Source: Phalacrocorax aristotelis (lineage: Eukaryota > Chordata > Aves > Suliformes > Phalacrocoracidae). From it: 64,000 nucleotides of DNA. This document shows positions 37,901-49,900 of the stretch, piece after piece (the first letter of the stretch is position 1; the number at the start of each line of letters is the position of its first letter). The notes under the pieces are model-generated. The model searched no databases and was not told the origin of the DNA. It saw only the letters and a program-made list of their open reading frames with translations. The translations under genes and the position numbers were made by a program. The stretch spans positions 15,607,541-15,671,540 of the forward strand of contig NC_134279.1 in NCBI RefSeq assembly GCF_949628215.1. The letters run 5' to 3'.

Positions 37901-40900
37901 AGCTGTTTGCTTCTACACGGAGCTAGTCAGGGCTAGCCACCTGCCATGCTGATGCTTGTGAAATCACTTGCCACAGAAATCTTTCCTGTTGCTGAAATGC
38001 TGGGGACTGCCTCTTGCAATCATCAGTGTGCTGCATTTCTCCCTGTTTGTTTTTAAGCCGTGTCAGAGACACTAAATTTAAAATTGGAAAATGCCTTTAA
38101 CTCTTGTTATTTTTCATCTGTCTTAGTCCATTGCCTCTTTTATAAGCTGTGCTATGAGTTGGGGTTGGTAAGGCACCTGCAAGCATGCCATTTGAGCTCT
38201 GTTGTCAAGCATCAGAGAAATCCAGCCTTTCAGGAAGTGATTTATCTTTCATTAAGGCCTGTAGAGCAGCCAGTACCACAGAGCAATGTTTCTCTACTTC
38301 CATCAGTTTGCAGAAAATCTGGAGGACTAGTTAAGACTGAATGCCTATACATTTGGCAATAACAATGAGCCCCCTAAGTGATGATCTTTGCTTGACAGAT
38401 TGCAGCTCACATTGTTAAGAACTCATTCCAATACTCTGATTTCCCTCCCTCCACCCCCCATCTGCTGTTTTATTTCGGGTGTGCCTAGCTCCCTGAGACA
38501 GGAGGGTTGACTTGTCAGCATCGCTTGTGTAGACTGCCCTGCTTGCTCTTTCTAATGGAAAACATTTATTGTATTTTTAAACTGTGTGGTGCATTTTACT
38601 TGTGGAATATTAAGAAATGAGCTAGGCTGAGGGAGGTGAACTTACTATATCACACTTGTGTTAAGGAACAGCCTGGCTATAAACTAACATCACCTTATTG
38701 TGTATTTTGGGCAAATGGTTTGTTGATGGGTGTGAGCACTTTGAATACATCCCCCCCCAGCCTCTCAAGGCTCTTCAGTTGTGGGGCTTGCAGTTTGCAG
38801 AGAAAGCATTTCTTGGGTGGTTGGTTTTGTCGGTTGTGCTGTAATGCACAAAAGATACTTGAAGTCATAGGTGTTTTTCACATCCTGTAACTGATCCACC
38901 TGGGTTTAACAGCAGTCCCTTATAACAGAAGCAATTTCTAATAGCTTATTATGGTGCTTTTGCTAGACAAGGGTTTAACATTATTTGGTAGCTAGGAGGT
39001 GAAGCCAAAGGTACTTGCATTGGGGATGACCGTGGCAGTTTGAATGGGCTTAACCTTGAGGATAATATACTTGTGGGGAAAAAGGACCTTTTGGTGCCTG
39101 TGGTCAGACTGTAGGTCATAGCTGTGCATGGTAGGTGGAATGGGCTGTTCTGTCCTGTCCCAAGCATGCCAGGGTGCAGTTTCTTCCCATGAACCACCAT
39201 TGGGATCGCATGTGGTGCTGGGTATAAGGGTGGGGAAGGGAAAAGGATAATGTGTAAGCTAATAAATAGGTGAATCATTGTGGGGTTTTGACTGTTTGCT
39301 CTAACTCACTGGCCTCTGAAGCAAGCTTTGCTGACTAATGTTTTTGTGCAGCGACAATGAAGGCCTCTGTCTAATTGGTATCCTTCAAGGACTGCTAGGC
39401 AGTGGAGGAACAGAGAGCTCTGAAGTGAGAGAGTAACTGAAGGCTGCCAGCTCAGACGTTAACAAGAAGCATGTCTTGGAGTTGTGCCTGATATGAATGA
39501 TGCACCTGTGTTTACAGGGCTTGGACTGGCTTTTGGAATAGTATTTTAGCAAATCTGCTGCATAATCTTGAAGCAAATCCCTGGGCTGTATTAACCTAGA
39601 CCTAGTCCTATGAAGGCCTTTGTGTGTTTTCTCCAGATTGAATAATCAAGGTTCCTTGCACGTAAGTAAGGTCAGCAGAGCTGGGGGTTACCTTCTGCTG
39701 CGGTAGCATCACTAATTAATGCAGCGTCTTTCTGGTCAACAGCCTGATCGGAAACTGCTCTGTTTCACAGCGTGTGAATGCTGGGATTTCTGATACTAAA
39801 AATGCTATTAAAAAAACCAAAACCAGCAGCTGTATTCAGAGCTTACCTTACAGTAACAGTCTGAAGCTGGTGTAAAGGAAGCTGCTTGGTGTTTTTGTCA
39901 CAGATGTCCTTGGTGTTTTCCTGTAAAGCTGGACTCCTTGTTCTTTGGATTCCTGTCCACCAGGAAGGACTTGCTATACAGCTTGTGTGGAGAAGAACTT
40001 GGAAAGCTGCTTGGAGGCAGTGTTAAGTATGTCCCATCAGAATGAGGAAAAGTTGGCATGGGAGACCACAGAGGGCCTTTTGCCCTCACTTGGAAATGGT
40101 TGCTCCTCTTGGTGGTGGTGTTTTCCTCTCCCACTCACACAAAACAACCCAATAACTGGCATGCAGGTTTTGCTGTGTTAATGTAGCATTGTGTGGGAGA
40201 TGCTATGAAATCTTTCTGTTGTTACTGATGTTTGGAGAGCCTCCAAGGAGGACTGCTTACCTAAACTAGCATATAAACTTTTGCTCTGAACATAACCTGG
40301 TAGTGCATTTAAATAGGGGAACACCAGTGATCTAATCCCATATGACTGCACATTTCAGTCATCATCAGTAATTCTCTTCTCTTCTGACTAATCATCAAGG
40401 ATTGCTATTAAGCCGGAGGTAATGTGAAGGTGATAAATGGGTGAAAGGCAAAGCTCCATCTGTTAGAGAAACAGGGGAAGCCACTGAAGTATTCCTAATA
40501 ACTTGACTTGTGAATGATCCTAACAAACTACCTCTAGAAGTGCTTTTGTGAAACAACATGTCAAGCTTGGGTTTGGAGATAGTTGCTTATCTGGCAACTA
40601 TCTTATCTGGAGATAAGTTTTTTTGACATCTCTTGTAAATAATGGGTGATTTATTTTTTTTTTGCGTGTGCAAGCAAAGCAAAACAAGGAATTCATTTAC
40701 TGCTTCCCCAGGGCAGGCAGGTGTTCAGCCATCTCCGGGAAAGCAGGGCTTCATTGTGTATAACAGTCATTTAGGAAGACAAATGCCATCACTCCAAATA
40801 TCCCACCTTTCCTCCTTCTTCCCACAGGTTTATATACTGAACATGATGTTATATGGCATGGAATATCCCTTTAGTCAGTTGGGGTCAGTGGTCCCAGCTG

Positions 40901-43900
40901 TGTCCCCTCCTAGCTTCTTGTGCACCCCCAGCCTGCTCAAGGGTGGGGTGGGGTGAGAGGCAGAAAAGGCCTTGACTCTGTGTAAGCACTGCTCAGCAGT
41001 AACTAAAACATCCCTTTGTTATCAGCAGTGATTTCAGCACAAATCCAAAACATAGCCTCATACTAGCTACTATGAAAAAACTTAACTCTATCCCAGACAA
41101 AACTGGCACATTTTCCCACCCTTTGTTCTATACCATTTGCCATGCTGAGGTCTCATGCTATCCAATACATCCTCATTAACCACCACTGCTCCCCCCAGCC
41201 AAACCCTTCCCATCCTTTGATACAATACACAGATATAATTCCCTTAGTCTATGGTCCACCCCTGTGAAATGTCTAAAATGTCCACAAGCGTCCATTGAAT
41301 TCATTTAGTCCATGACTTTGGGCTCCATCTGTTCTGGTGGTCACTCAGGACAGGAAGGTGGTGTGTTGTATGGAGTTACTGGGCACCAAAGCCAGCTCAG
41401 ATCAGGTCACTGCTGCAATCGCACTGCTTTTTGTAAGGCTTGGCCTTCATTGTTTTGAGTGGTTCCTGCTATAGCAATTCCTATAACATACAAGTCAAAT
41501 TGTGAGTTACAACAGTTTATAGGTCTATCCATTACAGTCTCCACCCCGGCCCCTTTGAGCCAGGTTATGGAGTTTAACATTGCAATGAACTCCTCCCCTT
41601 GCCCCTGCTCCAGCTTGGACTTATCCACAGGCTTCAGGCCCTTAGGGGCCTACCTGCTCCAAGTGGAGCCTTATCTATGAGCCACAGTCTCTCCAGGGGT
41701 ACACCTGCTGTGGCATAGACTCATCCACAGCCACAGTTGCTTTGGGGTGCACCTGTTCCAGTGTGGCCTTCTCCTTGGGCCACAATGCCTTCACAGATAT
41801 ACCTGCTCCCATGTGGCCTTACCCACAGCCACAGTCCCTTCAGAAGTGAACCTGCTCCAACATGGCCTTGCCCATGGCTGCAGTCCCTCCAGGGGAGTAC
41901 CTGCTCTGTTGTGGGCTTATCCATGGCCACACACTTTGAGGTGCTCCAGTATGACCTCATGCACAGCCACTGATGCTTCAAGGTGTACCTGCTGCAGCAC
42001 GGACTTATCCACAGCTGTACGTGCTTCAAGGTGTACCTTCTCCAGTGTGGACTTACCCTTGGGGCACAGTGCCTTCAGAGGTAGACCTGCTGTGGCTCAG
42101 ACATAACCACGGCCAGAGATGCTTCAAGATGTACCTGCTCTGGCATAGGCTTATCCACAGCCACAAATGCTTTGGAGTATCCAGTTCCTGTGTGGACTCA
42201 TCCACAGGTCACAGTCCCTTCACCTTGAGTTCACAGTGGAGTTCCAGCCTGTCCAGTACAGCAGTGCAGAAATAGCAGCAATGCCCTGGCCATCTGCCAG
42301 CCCAGGTCCATGGTCACTGCTGTTATCAAAACATTCCCAGGCACAGCAGAGTAAGGTGATTAGTACAGCAAGCAGCAAAAGCAAAAAGCAGCCACTAATG
42401 AGCACTAGACTCTAACATGGTAAGGCAACAAGCCCCGTGGCAAGCACAGAAGCCTGCCTGTTAATAGCTAAATTGCAATAGCAGCTATAGATTTTTATCT
42501 AGCACATTCTAATCAAATCTGCTGTTGTCTCAAACCCTTTGAGCTCTATGTTGGCCACCGAAAAGGACTGTTGTGGTTAACACCAGCTGGCAGTGAAGCC
42601 CCACACAGCTTCTTGCTCACTCTTCTCCAGGAAGAGAGTGGAAGGGTAAAAGTGAAAAAACTTATGGGTTGAGATAAGGACTGATTAATAGTTAAAGCAA
42701 CAGCCACATGTGCAAGCAAAGCAGAACAAGGAATTCATTTACTGCTTCCCATGTGCAGGCAGGCGTTCAGCCATCTCCAGAAAAGTAGGGCTTCATTGTG
42801 TATAACAGTCATTTAGGAAGATAAAACATCATCGCTCTGAATGTACCCTTCGTCCTCCTTCACACAGGTTTATATGCTGAACATGATGTCATATGGCATG
42901 AAATATCCCTTTGGTCAATTGGGGTCAGCTGTTCCAGCCGTGTCCCCTCCCAGATTCTTGTGTACCCTCAGCCTGCTCACGGGTGGGGTGGGGTGAGAAG
43001 CAGAAAAGGCCTTGACTCTGTGTAAGCACTGCTCAGCAGTAACTAAAACATCCCTTTGTTATCAGCACTGCTTCAAGTGCCTTCAGGTGCCTGAGAATGG
43101 GTGGTAGGATTAGACTAAGTAAAGTCAAGTAAAAAATGTCTTGCTGCTTGGTTGCTGGAACATGCATAGTTTTTGGAAATATGGATTGAGGGAAGAAGAA
43201 AGCTGACATAGAGAACTTAGAACTGGTTTGCTGTAGCACCTGATGGACATGGGCCCTTGTGAATGCCTCAAGGCTCCTCACCAGGAGGGGAGGGGCAAGA
43301 GGGCCAGCTGGTCTCCTCCTTGCTGGTTTTATGAAGCGTGCTTAAATCCTGTGGGAGATCTGGCACCAAAAGTAAAAATGCTTCAACTGTTGACTTGTCA
43401 GCTGTCCCCTGGAATGCTCTGTGCAACCTTTGTACAAGACGCCATGCTGGTGTCAAGCCTGTGGTGGCACTCCCGTCTCCTGGGAAGGCATGGGGAGAGG
43501 ACAAAGGGACCTATCCTCTCCAGTTTTTCTCTTTGTTGCTGTCCCTCCATATCCCAGGTGGGGTACTACAGCTTCCTGGAGTTAGATGAAACTGTGGACC
43601 AAAGGTCAGGCTACTTTGGAAGCAGGAATGTACTTTTCTGAATAAGGTAGATAAAGGCATCTAAGCTGTAGAAATTTACTTGGGTCACATGACCCTGCAA
43701 TTTCTGTCTGCTTTGGGAGGAATCCACTGCCTCCTTTGTATAGCAGAGTGTCAAATGGTACTGCAGTACAATAGGATGTTACAAGCTTTTGAGCATTACA
43801 AAGGCATGTCCTGATAGCCTGTGTCCTCCTGGCTTGTGCTGAGGCTCAAACTTTTTGACACTGTCTATCATGAATTTGTAACTGCAGGATTTCTGTAGCA

Positions 43901-46900
43901 GGAGCATTGTGAAGGGAGTGTTGCATGCTGTTTCTGAGCACCAAATTGAAACTGTTCTGTCAGGTTTTGCAAAGCAAACGGTGGCAGTGCTAGGTTTTGA
44001 CTACCTGTTTGAGAGGATTTGGAAGATGAAAACTTACTTTCTCAGCTAGTGTATATGGCTGAGACCGTTAGCCAAGGATGTTCTTACTTTTCTATGTAAT
44101 AAGTGACTTATCTGCTTACGGAGATCTTAATTTGTTGAATACAGTGGTTCAAGTCTGATCAGAGAATGATTGTGTCAACGTATTTGCTGGTCCATCTGTA
44201 TCCCCAAATACATTTAGTAGAAGAAATGTGGAAATGGAGGTATTGTGAATAGTTTCTTCTTTGAGCAATGTTTCATTTTTATGGCCATAGCACTGCTGAG
44301 TATGATGCATGGCTGGGAAGTACTGAGTTACTCCTACAGGTAAAATTGGTTCCTGGAAAAGCTATTGCCTTAGCAGCAGCAGAACTGAGAAAAAATTTAA
44401 TATATTGGCAGCGTAGATTGCAATTCAGTGAGAGCTGGCTGTTTGTGGGAAGCTATGTGGTAGAGATAGTGCCATGAGTCAGGATACCAACACTTCAAAA
44501 GGGAACTGCATCCCCAAATGCCACACAGCTCTGTTGGAGGAGAAAGGTGGAAACTGCAAGGTTTAGCATTGGACTGGGTCCTTTCTGTGCAGACCAGTGA
44601 TGACCATCTGTATGCTGTTAAAACAACGTACGTCTTTGATACTGCTTAAGGACTGGAGAGTAAGTTGTTAAGGTTTGAAGAGGATAATATCCTGGTCTTT
44701 TGACGTGAGCTCATTTTTGCCAGGTCACCTGTCTGTTTTGGAAATGCCTATTATAAGAGTATTCCTAGAAATAGGATTAAGTCTCATGGGGCAGGAATTA
44801 ATGTGCGTAATGGGGAGTCACAAAGTCCGTCCTCTTTGGCTGAGCTTTCCATACCTTCACAAAGCTGTCACATAGGCAAAGGAAGAATCCAGGCCAGAAG
44901 GGCTACTGTGTCATCATGGGCAGGCTTTGAGGCAGCAAAGGGGTTGTAATTGTTAATCCAGTAAAATTCAGCCTGATGTAGGAGGTAGAAGGGCTATTTG
45001 AAAGCACTGTGTGGGTCTGAGTTAGCTGAAGATCAAGAAGGCCTTTTGGCCTGAGAACAGGTTAAGCTGGCTCCAGCCCCATCAGGGCTGGAAATGAGTG
45101 GAAGTCTCCTGACACACACAGTTCTGTGACGGGGGTTTGCAGGGAGCAGAGCTGCTGGGAACCTTTGACATTCATTGTGGAGCAGAATTTACTTTATTAC
45201 CTATTTCAATCTCATTCTCCCAGCCCACCCACTAGAAAAGAGCAGGTTAGTGCCAGTGAACTGGCAGCCCTTTCCAAGGGCAGGGGCTTTCTGCAGCTGT
45301 ACACTAGAGCTGGTGATTTGTCCTGTTTCTCTGCTGCTCGGAGCTCTGAAATGCCAAGAAATGAGCAGTTGCAGAGTCAAGGGAAATTTCAGTTATGTTC
45401 ATGTTGGAAAAATCTTGGGTCCCATCCTCTGTGAACTGAGACCAAACTTAAATGAAACTTCCCATGACTGGAAATGCTGTTTTAGTTTTTAGCAGAGTTA
45501 GCTGTGCAGGCCTTAGTTTGATTTAGTCCAGTTAGGACTTTTTTTTTCCTCTTGCTTCTGTATGGTCTTTTGAAAGAAGGCAGGCTGAGTTGTGATGTGT
45601 CTGTCAGCTCTGTGAACAAACAGCTGTTGTGTCCTCAGGGGCTGTTGTCTAGCTTGGCTCCTGGAGCTTCCCATGCGGCCATGACTCAGTTACTGGTGTG
45701 CAAGTAGCGAGGCTGATGGAGGCCTATGAGGCTCTTGGTGGCTGTGTGTCTGAACTGGAACTGAAACATCTGTGAAGCACCGAGTAGGCTCTCTGAAGAC
45801 TGGCAAGCAGAGTTAGGAAATACCTACTAGCACAGAGAGGTTTTTTTGATTATTAAATATACATTGAGGCAGTGATTCTTCAGAGGAACTGTGTGTGGGC
45901 TTTTGGATGCATTTGAGGAAGATTGGTGATGATTACCTGGTGAAGGTATTCTTTGAAAATCACAACCTGTCTTTGATTAACTGTTGCTTCTTTAGATGAC
46001 TTTTTTCCTTAAGTGAACACTACATTTATGAAATTAATGTTTTCTTTCTCTTCAACAGTGGGCCACTATACGGATAGAAAAAGGTGTCAAAAAGCCACAG
46101 CCACAGATGCTAAAGACTCCTGCTGCTAATGGTGAGAGCTCGGGGTAAATTAAAATTGATAAGACTAATGTTCTAAAGTAGGAGAACTGAGTCCATTTGA
46201 GAAATGGAGAAGTTAGATTTGTGCATGAGAGAATTGGAGAAGAGGTGGGGTGGTTGCAAGCTGTTACATCTAATTGTTTTGCAATGCTACTGGCACAAGA
46301 ACTGTTCCTGCAGAATGAAATATTTCTTTTACTGGCTTGTACTGAATGTGAATGGTTGAAAAATCAAGGGATGAGGAAATGAAGGGTATGAAATAACATT
46401 AAGTTTAACAAAACAAAGTAGAGCTTAAGATGGAGGCTGTCCCCAGTTGAGGGAAACTTTTGAGTTACAGTATGAACTTGATTTTTGCCTTGAAATCTGT
46501 CTTTAGGTCACTGCTTGCAGGGCTGCTGGCCAACTGTCTCAGTCCTAACAGCATCAGAGTACACTTAATAATCTCTGAGGAGATCTGAATGTTTAGTGGA
46601 CAGCACTTTTCTTTCCCAAGCTCCATGCTTTTTCTGCTGTAGGACTGCTGGATGGAAGTGTGTGGTGTTATACTTGTTCCCTTTTTTTCAGTCTGCTGCT
46701 ATTCACCTTTTGCACCCTGGAGTTACCTCAGCGTTTATCAGACAAGCTCCTTACACTCATTATCTGTTGAAAGACAGCTGAAGAGTTGCTTCATATTTCT
46801 TCCTTTAGCCTAATTTTGAAATTATTTCTTTTACTGTATCTTAACCCATACTGTGTGTGTCATGGTAGGCTGTTCTAGGTCAGAGTTGGCTGTAAGATTT

Positions 46901-49900
46901 TGGAGCTGTAAGCTCAGTGAGAGCAGTCTGAGTTTGCCCAGGGAGCAGGAGAACGCTGAATAAGGCCTTGCAGCCAGCGCTTGGTTTTTTTCCTGGTTCC
47001 TGACTGCCTCAGTATTATTGTTTTGCTTGGTTTTGACAGCATTTGGCAGCAGTGTCAGCATTTCCCTCATTAGGCAGCACAGCTGGAAACAGGACCAGCT
47101 TGTCAGTTAGTAGACAAGTCAATTGTTACCTGATTCTACGAATTAGCTCATGTGAACATGATACAGTAAAGGGGACTGAACTGCTGAACTGGTTGTGTGC
47201 ATTTCATCTCCAGAGGAGTATCCTTATCAATATTGTAAACACTGGTATTGCAGGCCAGGCATGAAACAGGCTCTGATGGTAGCAGATCTAACTGTAATAA
47301 TAAACTGAAGATACTACACAGCAGCTCTTAAAATAGGTTAAATTTTGTCTTATTTAATTGCTGACTTTAAAGTGGCTGAGAAAAAGAATGTCCTGTATCA
47401 CCCACCAGTGTCCTGAAAATTGTGGTGTTTTTTTGGGGTGGAGGGAGGGCAAGGTGACTAGTGATCCTTCCAAATCATGTCAGTGCTCTGCTATATATGC
47501 TTCACAGGTTTTCAGTGATGTAGCAAGATACCCTTTTTCTTCCCGTAAGGGTGATAGTGTCCCATGACGTCATGGGTCATTGAGAGGGCAAGAGATCCAA
47601 CCGTGCTGCTGTAGCCACACAGTTGGAGCTCTTGTCTTCCCAGACGTCTGATCATGCCAGCACGTAGGTTTTTTTTATTCTCTAGAAAAGAAAGGTAAAG
47701 GGAGAGAGGACCTGGCTAGTAGATTATGTTCGATGAGCTATCTTTCCATAAAACTACTAGTACCTATTCCCCCTGTATATGTGACTGAGGGGTGTATAGT
47801 GCTAATATGTGCTGTAGTTCAGAACCTGGACTAATCTAGGTGCACTCCACTGTCTAGAGCATTAGTGATAATTAGTAAGAATGGCCTGAGGCCATTCATA
47901 TATATGATTGCATGCAGGCTATATTCAAGCAGTCTTATGGATGGGGATACACGATTGCAATGGTGGCCTGAAGCACACTTTTTAATGTTGTTTTATATTT
48001 GAAATTAAAATTAAAGCCTTTCCCCACTGTAGGTTGCTCTTACTGTAGCAAGCTAGAGTCTAACTATTCTTTATTTGAGAAAGTATGGGGAGCAGGGGAG
48101 ATGTGGAGTCTGTGGTTCCAAGCTGTGCTCTGTATATTGCTCTTGGGAGCTTTTAAAGGATAGGACTTGACTGACTTGTGATTAGGAGTCTGGGTTCCTA
48201 TATGTGGATGGATGTAGTGAGGACCAGGGCAGGTGTAGGTCTAACAGTGCTTTAAATAAGGTGGCATCCCCTGAGGGGACAGAACATGAGCAGACTGAAA
48301 GGCCCTGTTGCATTATGCAATATTTACTGAGGGAGGAGAAATTCCTGGTGATAATGAATTACAGAGTAGCTGATTAAAACAGGGTAAAGGTAAGTGTCTA
48401 TGTGATTGTATGCATGGGTGTGTTAAGAGCTAAGGGTTTGTTTAGCACCTCTTCCATCTTTCCTGACCATCCAGTTCTCACTAGGAGGCGGGTCAGGATG
48501 GGAGGGAGCATTGCAGATGCATGTGCAAGGGCAAGTTTTCCTGTTCGAAGGCAGAGCAAAAATAGTTGTCCCCAAAGACCTTAAAATCCAGTGTCCCTCA
48601 ATATAAAAGACAAGATAGCATGACTGAAGAGACACCACCTTTCTCTGCAGTACCGGATCCCAGCAACTGTAGCCTGTTAGGGAGGGACAGAATCCACCTG
48701 TCTAGAAGGGTCAAGGGAACCTTTGGCAGCAGGCTGGCCAACTTGTTGAGGCAGACTTTAAACTGAAGGATCAGGGGGAAGGTCCAACAAAGTGGCGATG
48801 CTAATGCCATCACATCCAATGGGGGAATAAGCCAGGTAAACCAGAGCAGTGACAAAGGTGCCTTAGCTGCTTCATGAGATGACAATCAGATGACCAACCA
48901 CCTCAAGGGTGTGCATGGCTGTAGTGGATCCTTTCCCTCCTGGGAAACCTGTGTGTTCAGTTACCTCTCTGAAATGCCTGTATACCAATGCACACAGCAT
49001 GGGGAATAAACAGGAGGAACTAGATATCTGTGTGGTTGCAGGGCCACAATCTCATTGCAGTTACAGAGACATGGTGGGATAGCTTGCATGACTGGAATGC
49101 TGTCGTGGACATTTTAGGAAAGACCGGCCAGCAAGGCGAGGTGGGGGAGTTGCTTTTTATTTGAGGGAGCAACTGGACTGATCAAGCTGTGCTGGGGCAT
49201 GGAGGAAAAATGAGTTGAGAGCTTATGGGTAAAAATTAAGGGGCAGGCAAATATGGGTGGCACCACTGTGGGCATTTGCTACAGGCCACCTGATCAGGAA
49301 GAGGAAATCGACAAGGCCTTCTACAGACAACTGGAAATAGCCTCACAACTGCAGGCCCTGGTTCGCATGGGGGACTTCAGCCACCCTGATATTTGCTGGA
49401 AAAGCAACATGGCAAGACATGCACAATCCAGAAGGTTCCTGCAGAGCATCAAGGATAACTTTTTGACACAGGTGGTGGAGGAGCCAATGAGGCAAGATGT
49501 GCTGCTGGGCCTTATACTAACAAAGGAAGAAGGTGTAGTTGAATATGTGAGGGTTAGGGGTAGCCTTGGCTGCAGGTGGAGTTCAGGATCCTGCATGGTA
49601 GAAACACCTCGACAAGTAGGATTACAACCCTGTACTTCAGGACAGCTAACTTTGGCCTCTCCAAAGACCTGCTTGGAGGAATCCCATGGGTTAGGGCTCT
49701 AGAAGGCAGGGGGGCCCAAGACAGCTGGTCAATATTCAAGGACCACTTCCTCCAAGCTCAAGATCGGTGCATCTCTGTGAGGAAGAAGCCAAGCAAAGGA
49801 GCTAGGAGACCCGCCTGGGTAAGCAAAATGCTTCTAGAAAAACTCAGATGGAAGAAGGTTTACAGTATGTGGAAAAAGGGACTGGCCACTTGGGTGGAAT

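Larger units (their letters stand above)
40667..43070 (+). mobile_element. Non-autonomous ERVL-type LTR element (ancient, broken)
   Basis: Two direct repeats (40667-41030 and 42709-43070) flank a 1.5-kb interior with no gag, pol or env frame. The 3' copy begins at 42569 with TGTTGTGGTTAACACC and a CCACACAG block, as in avian ERVL-type LTRs. The 5' copy lacks that 5' part but continues to ACTGGCACA at 41110. The 3' copy breaks off at 43070. So each LTR is incomplete at its outer end. The interior is dominated by a 48-50 bp tandem repeat. Same orientation as GPAT3. Family name not verified. Confidence 0.8.

Noticed and set aside
41747-42106. 119-codon frame across the tandem repeat
   Set aside because: Repeat unit length varies between about 45 and 51 bp, so no constant peptide repeat is kept. 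Better explained as LTR interior.
43243-43641. 132-codon plus-strand frame in GPAT3 intron 1
   Set aside because: No domain, several overlapping frames in both directions, and no splice support.
45126-45492. Overlapping 102- and 105-codon frames in GPAT3 intron 1
   Set aside because: Two frames over the same DNA with no family similarity; GPAT3 exon 2 joins directly to exon 1 without them.
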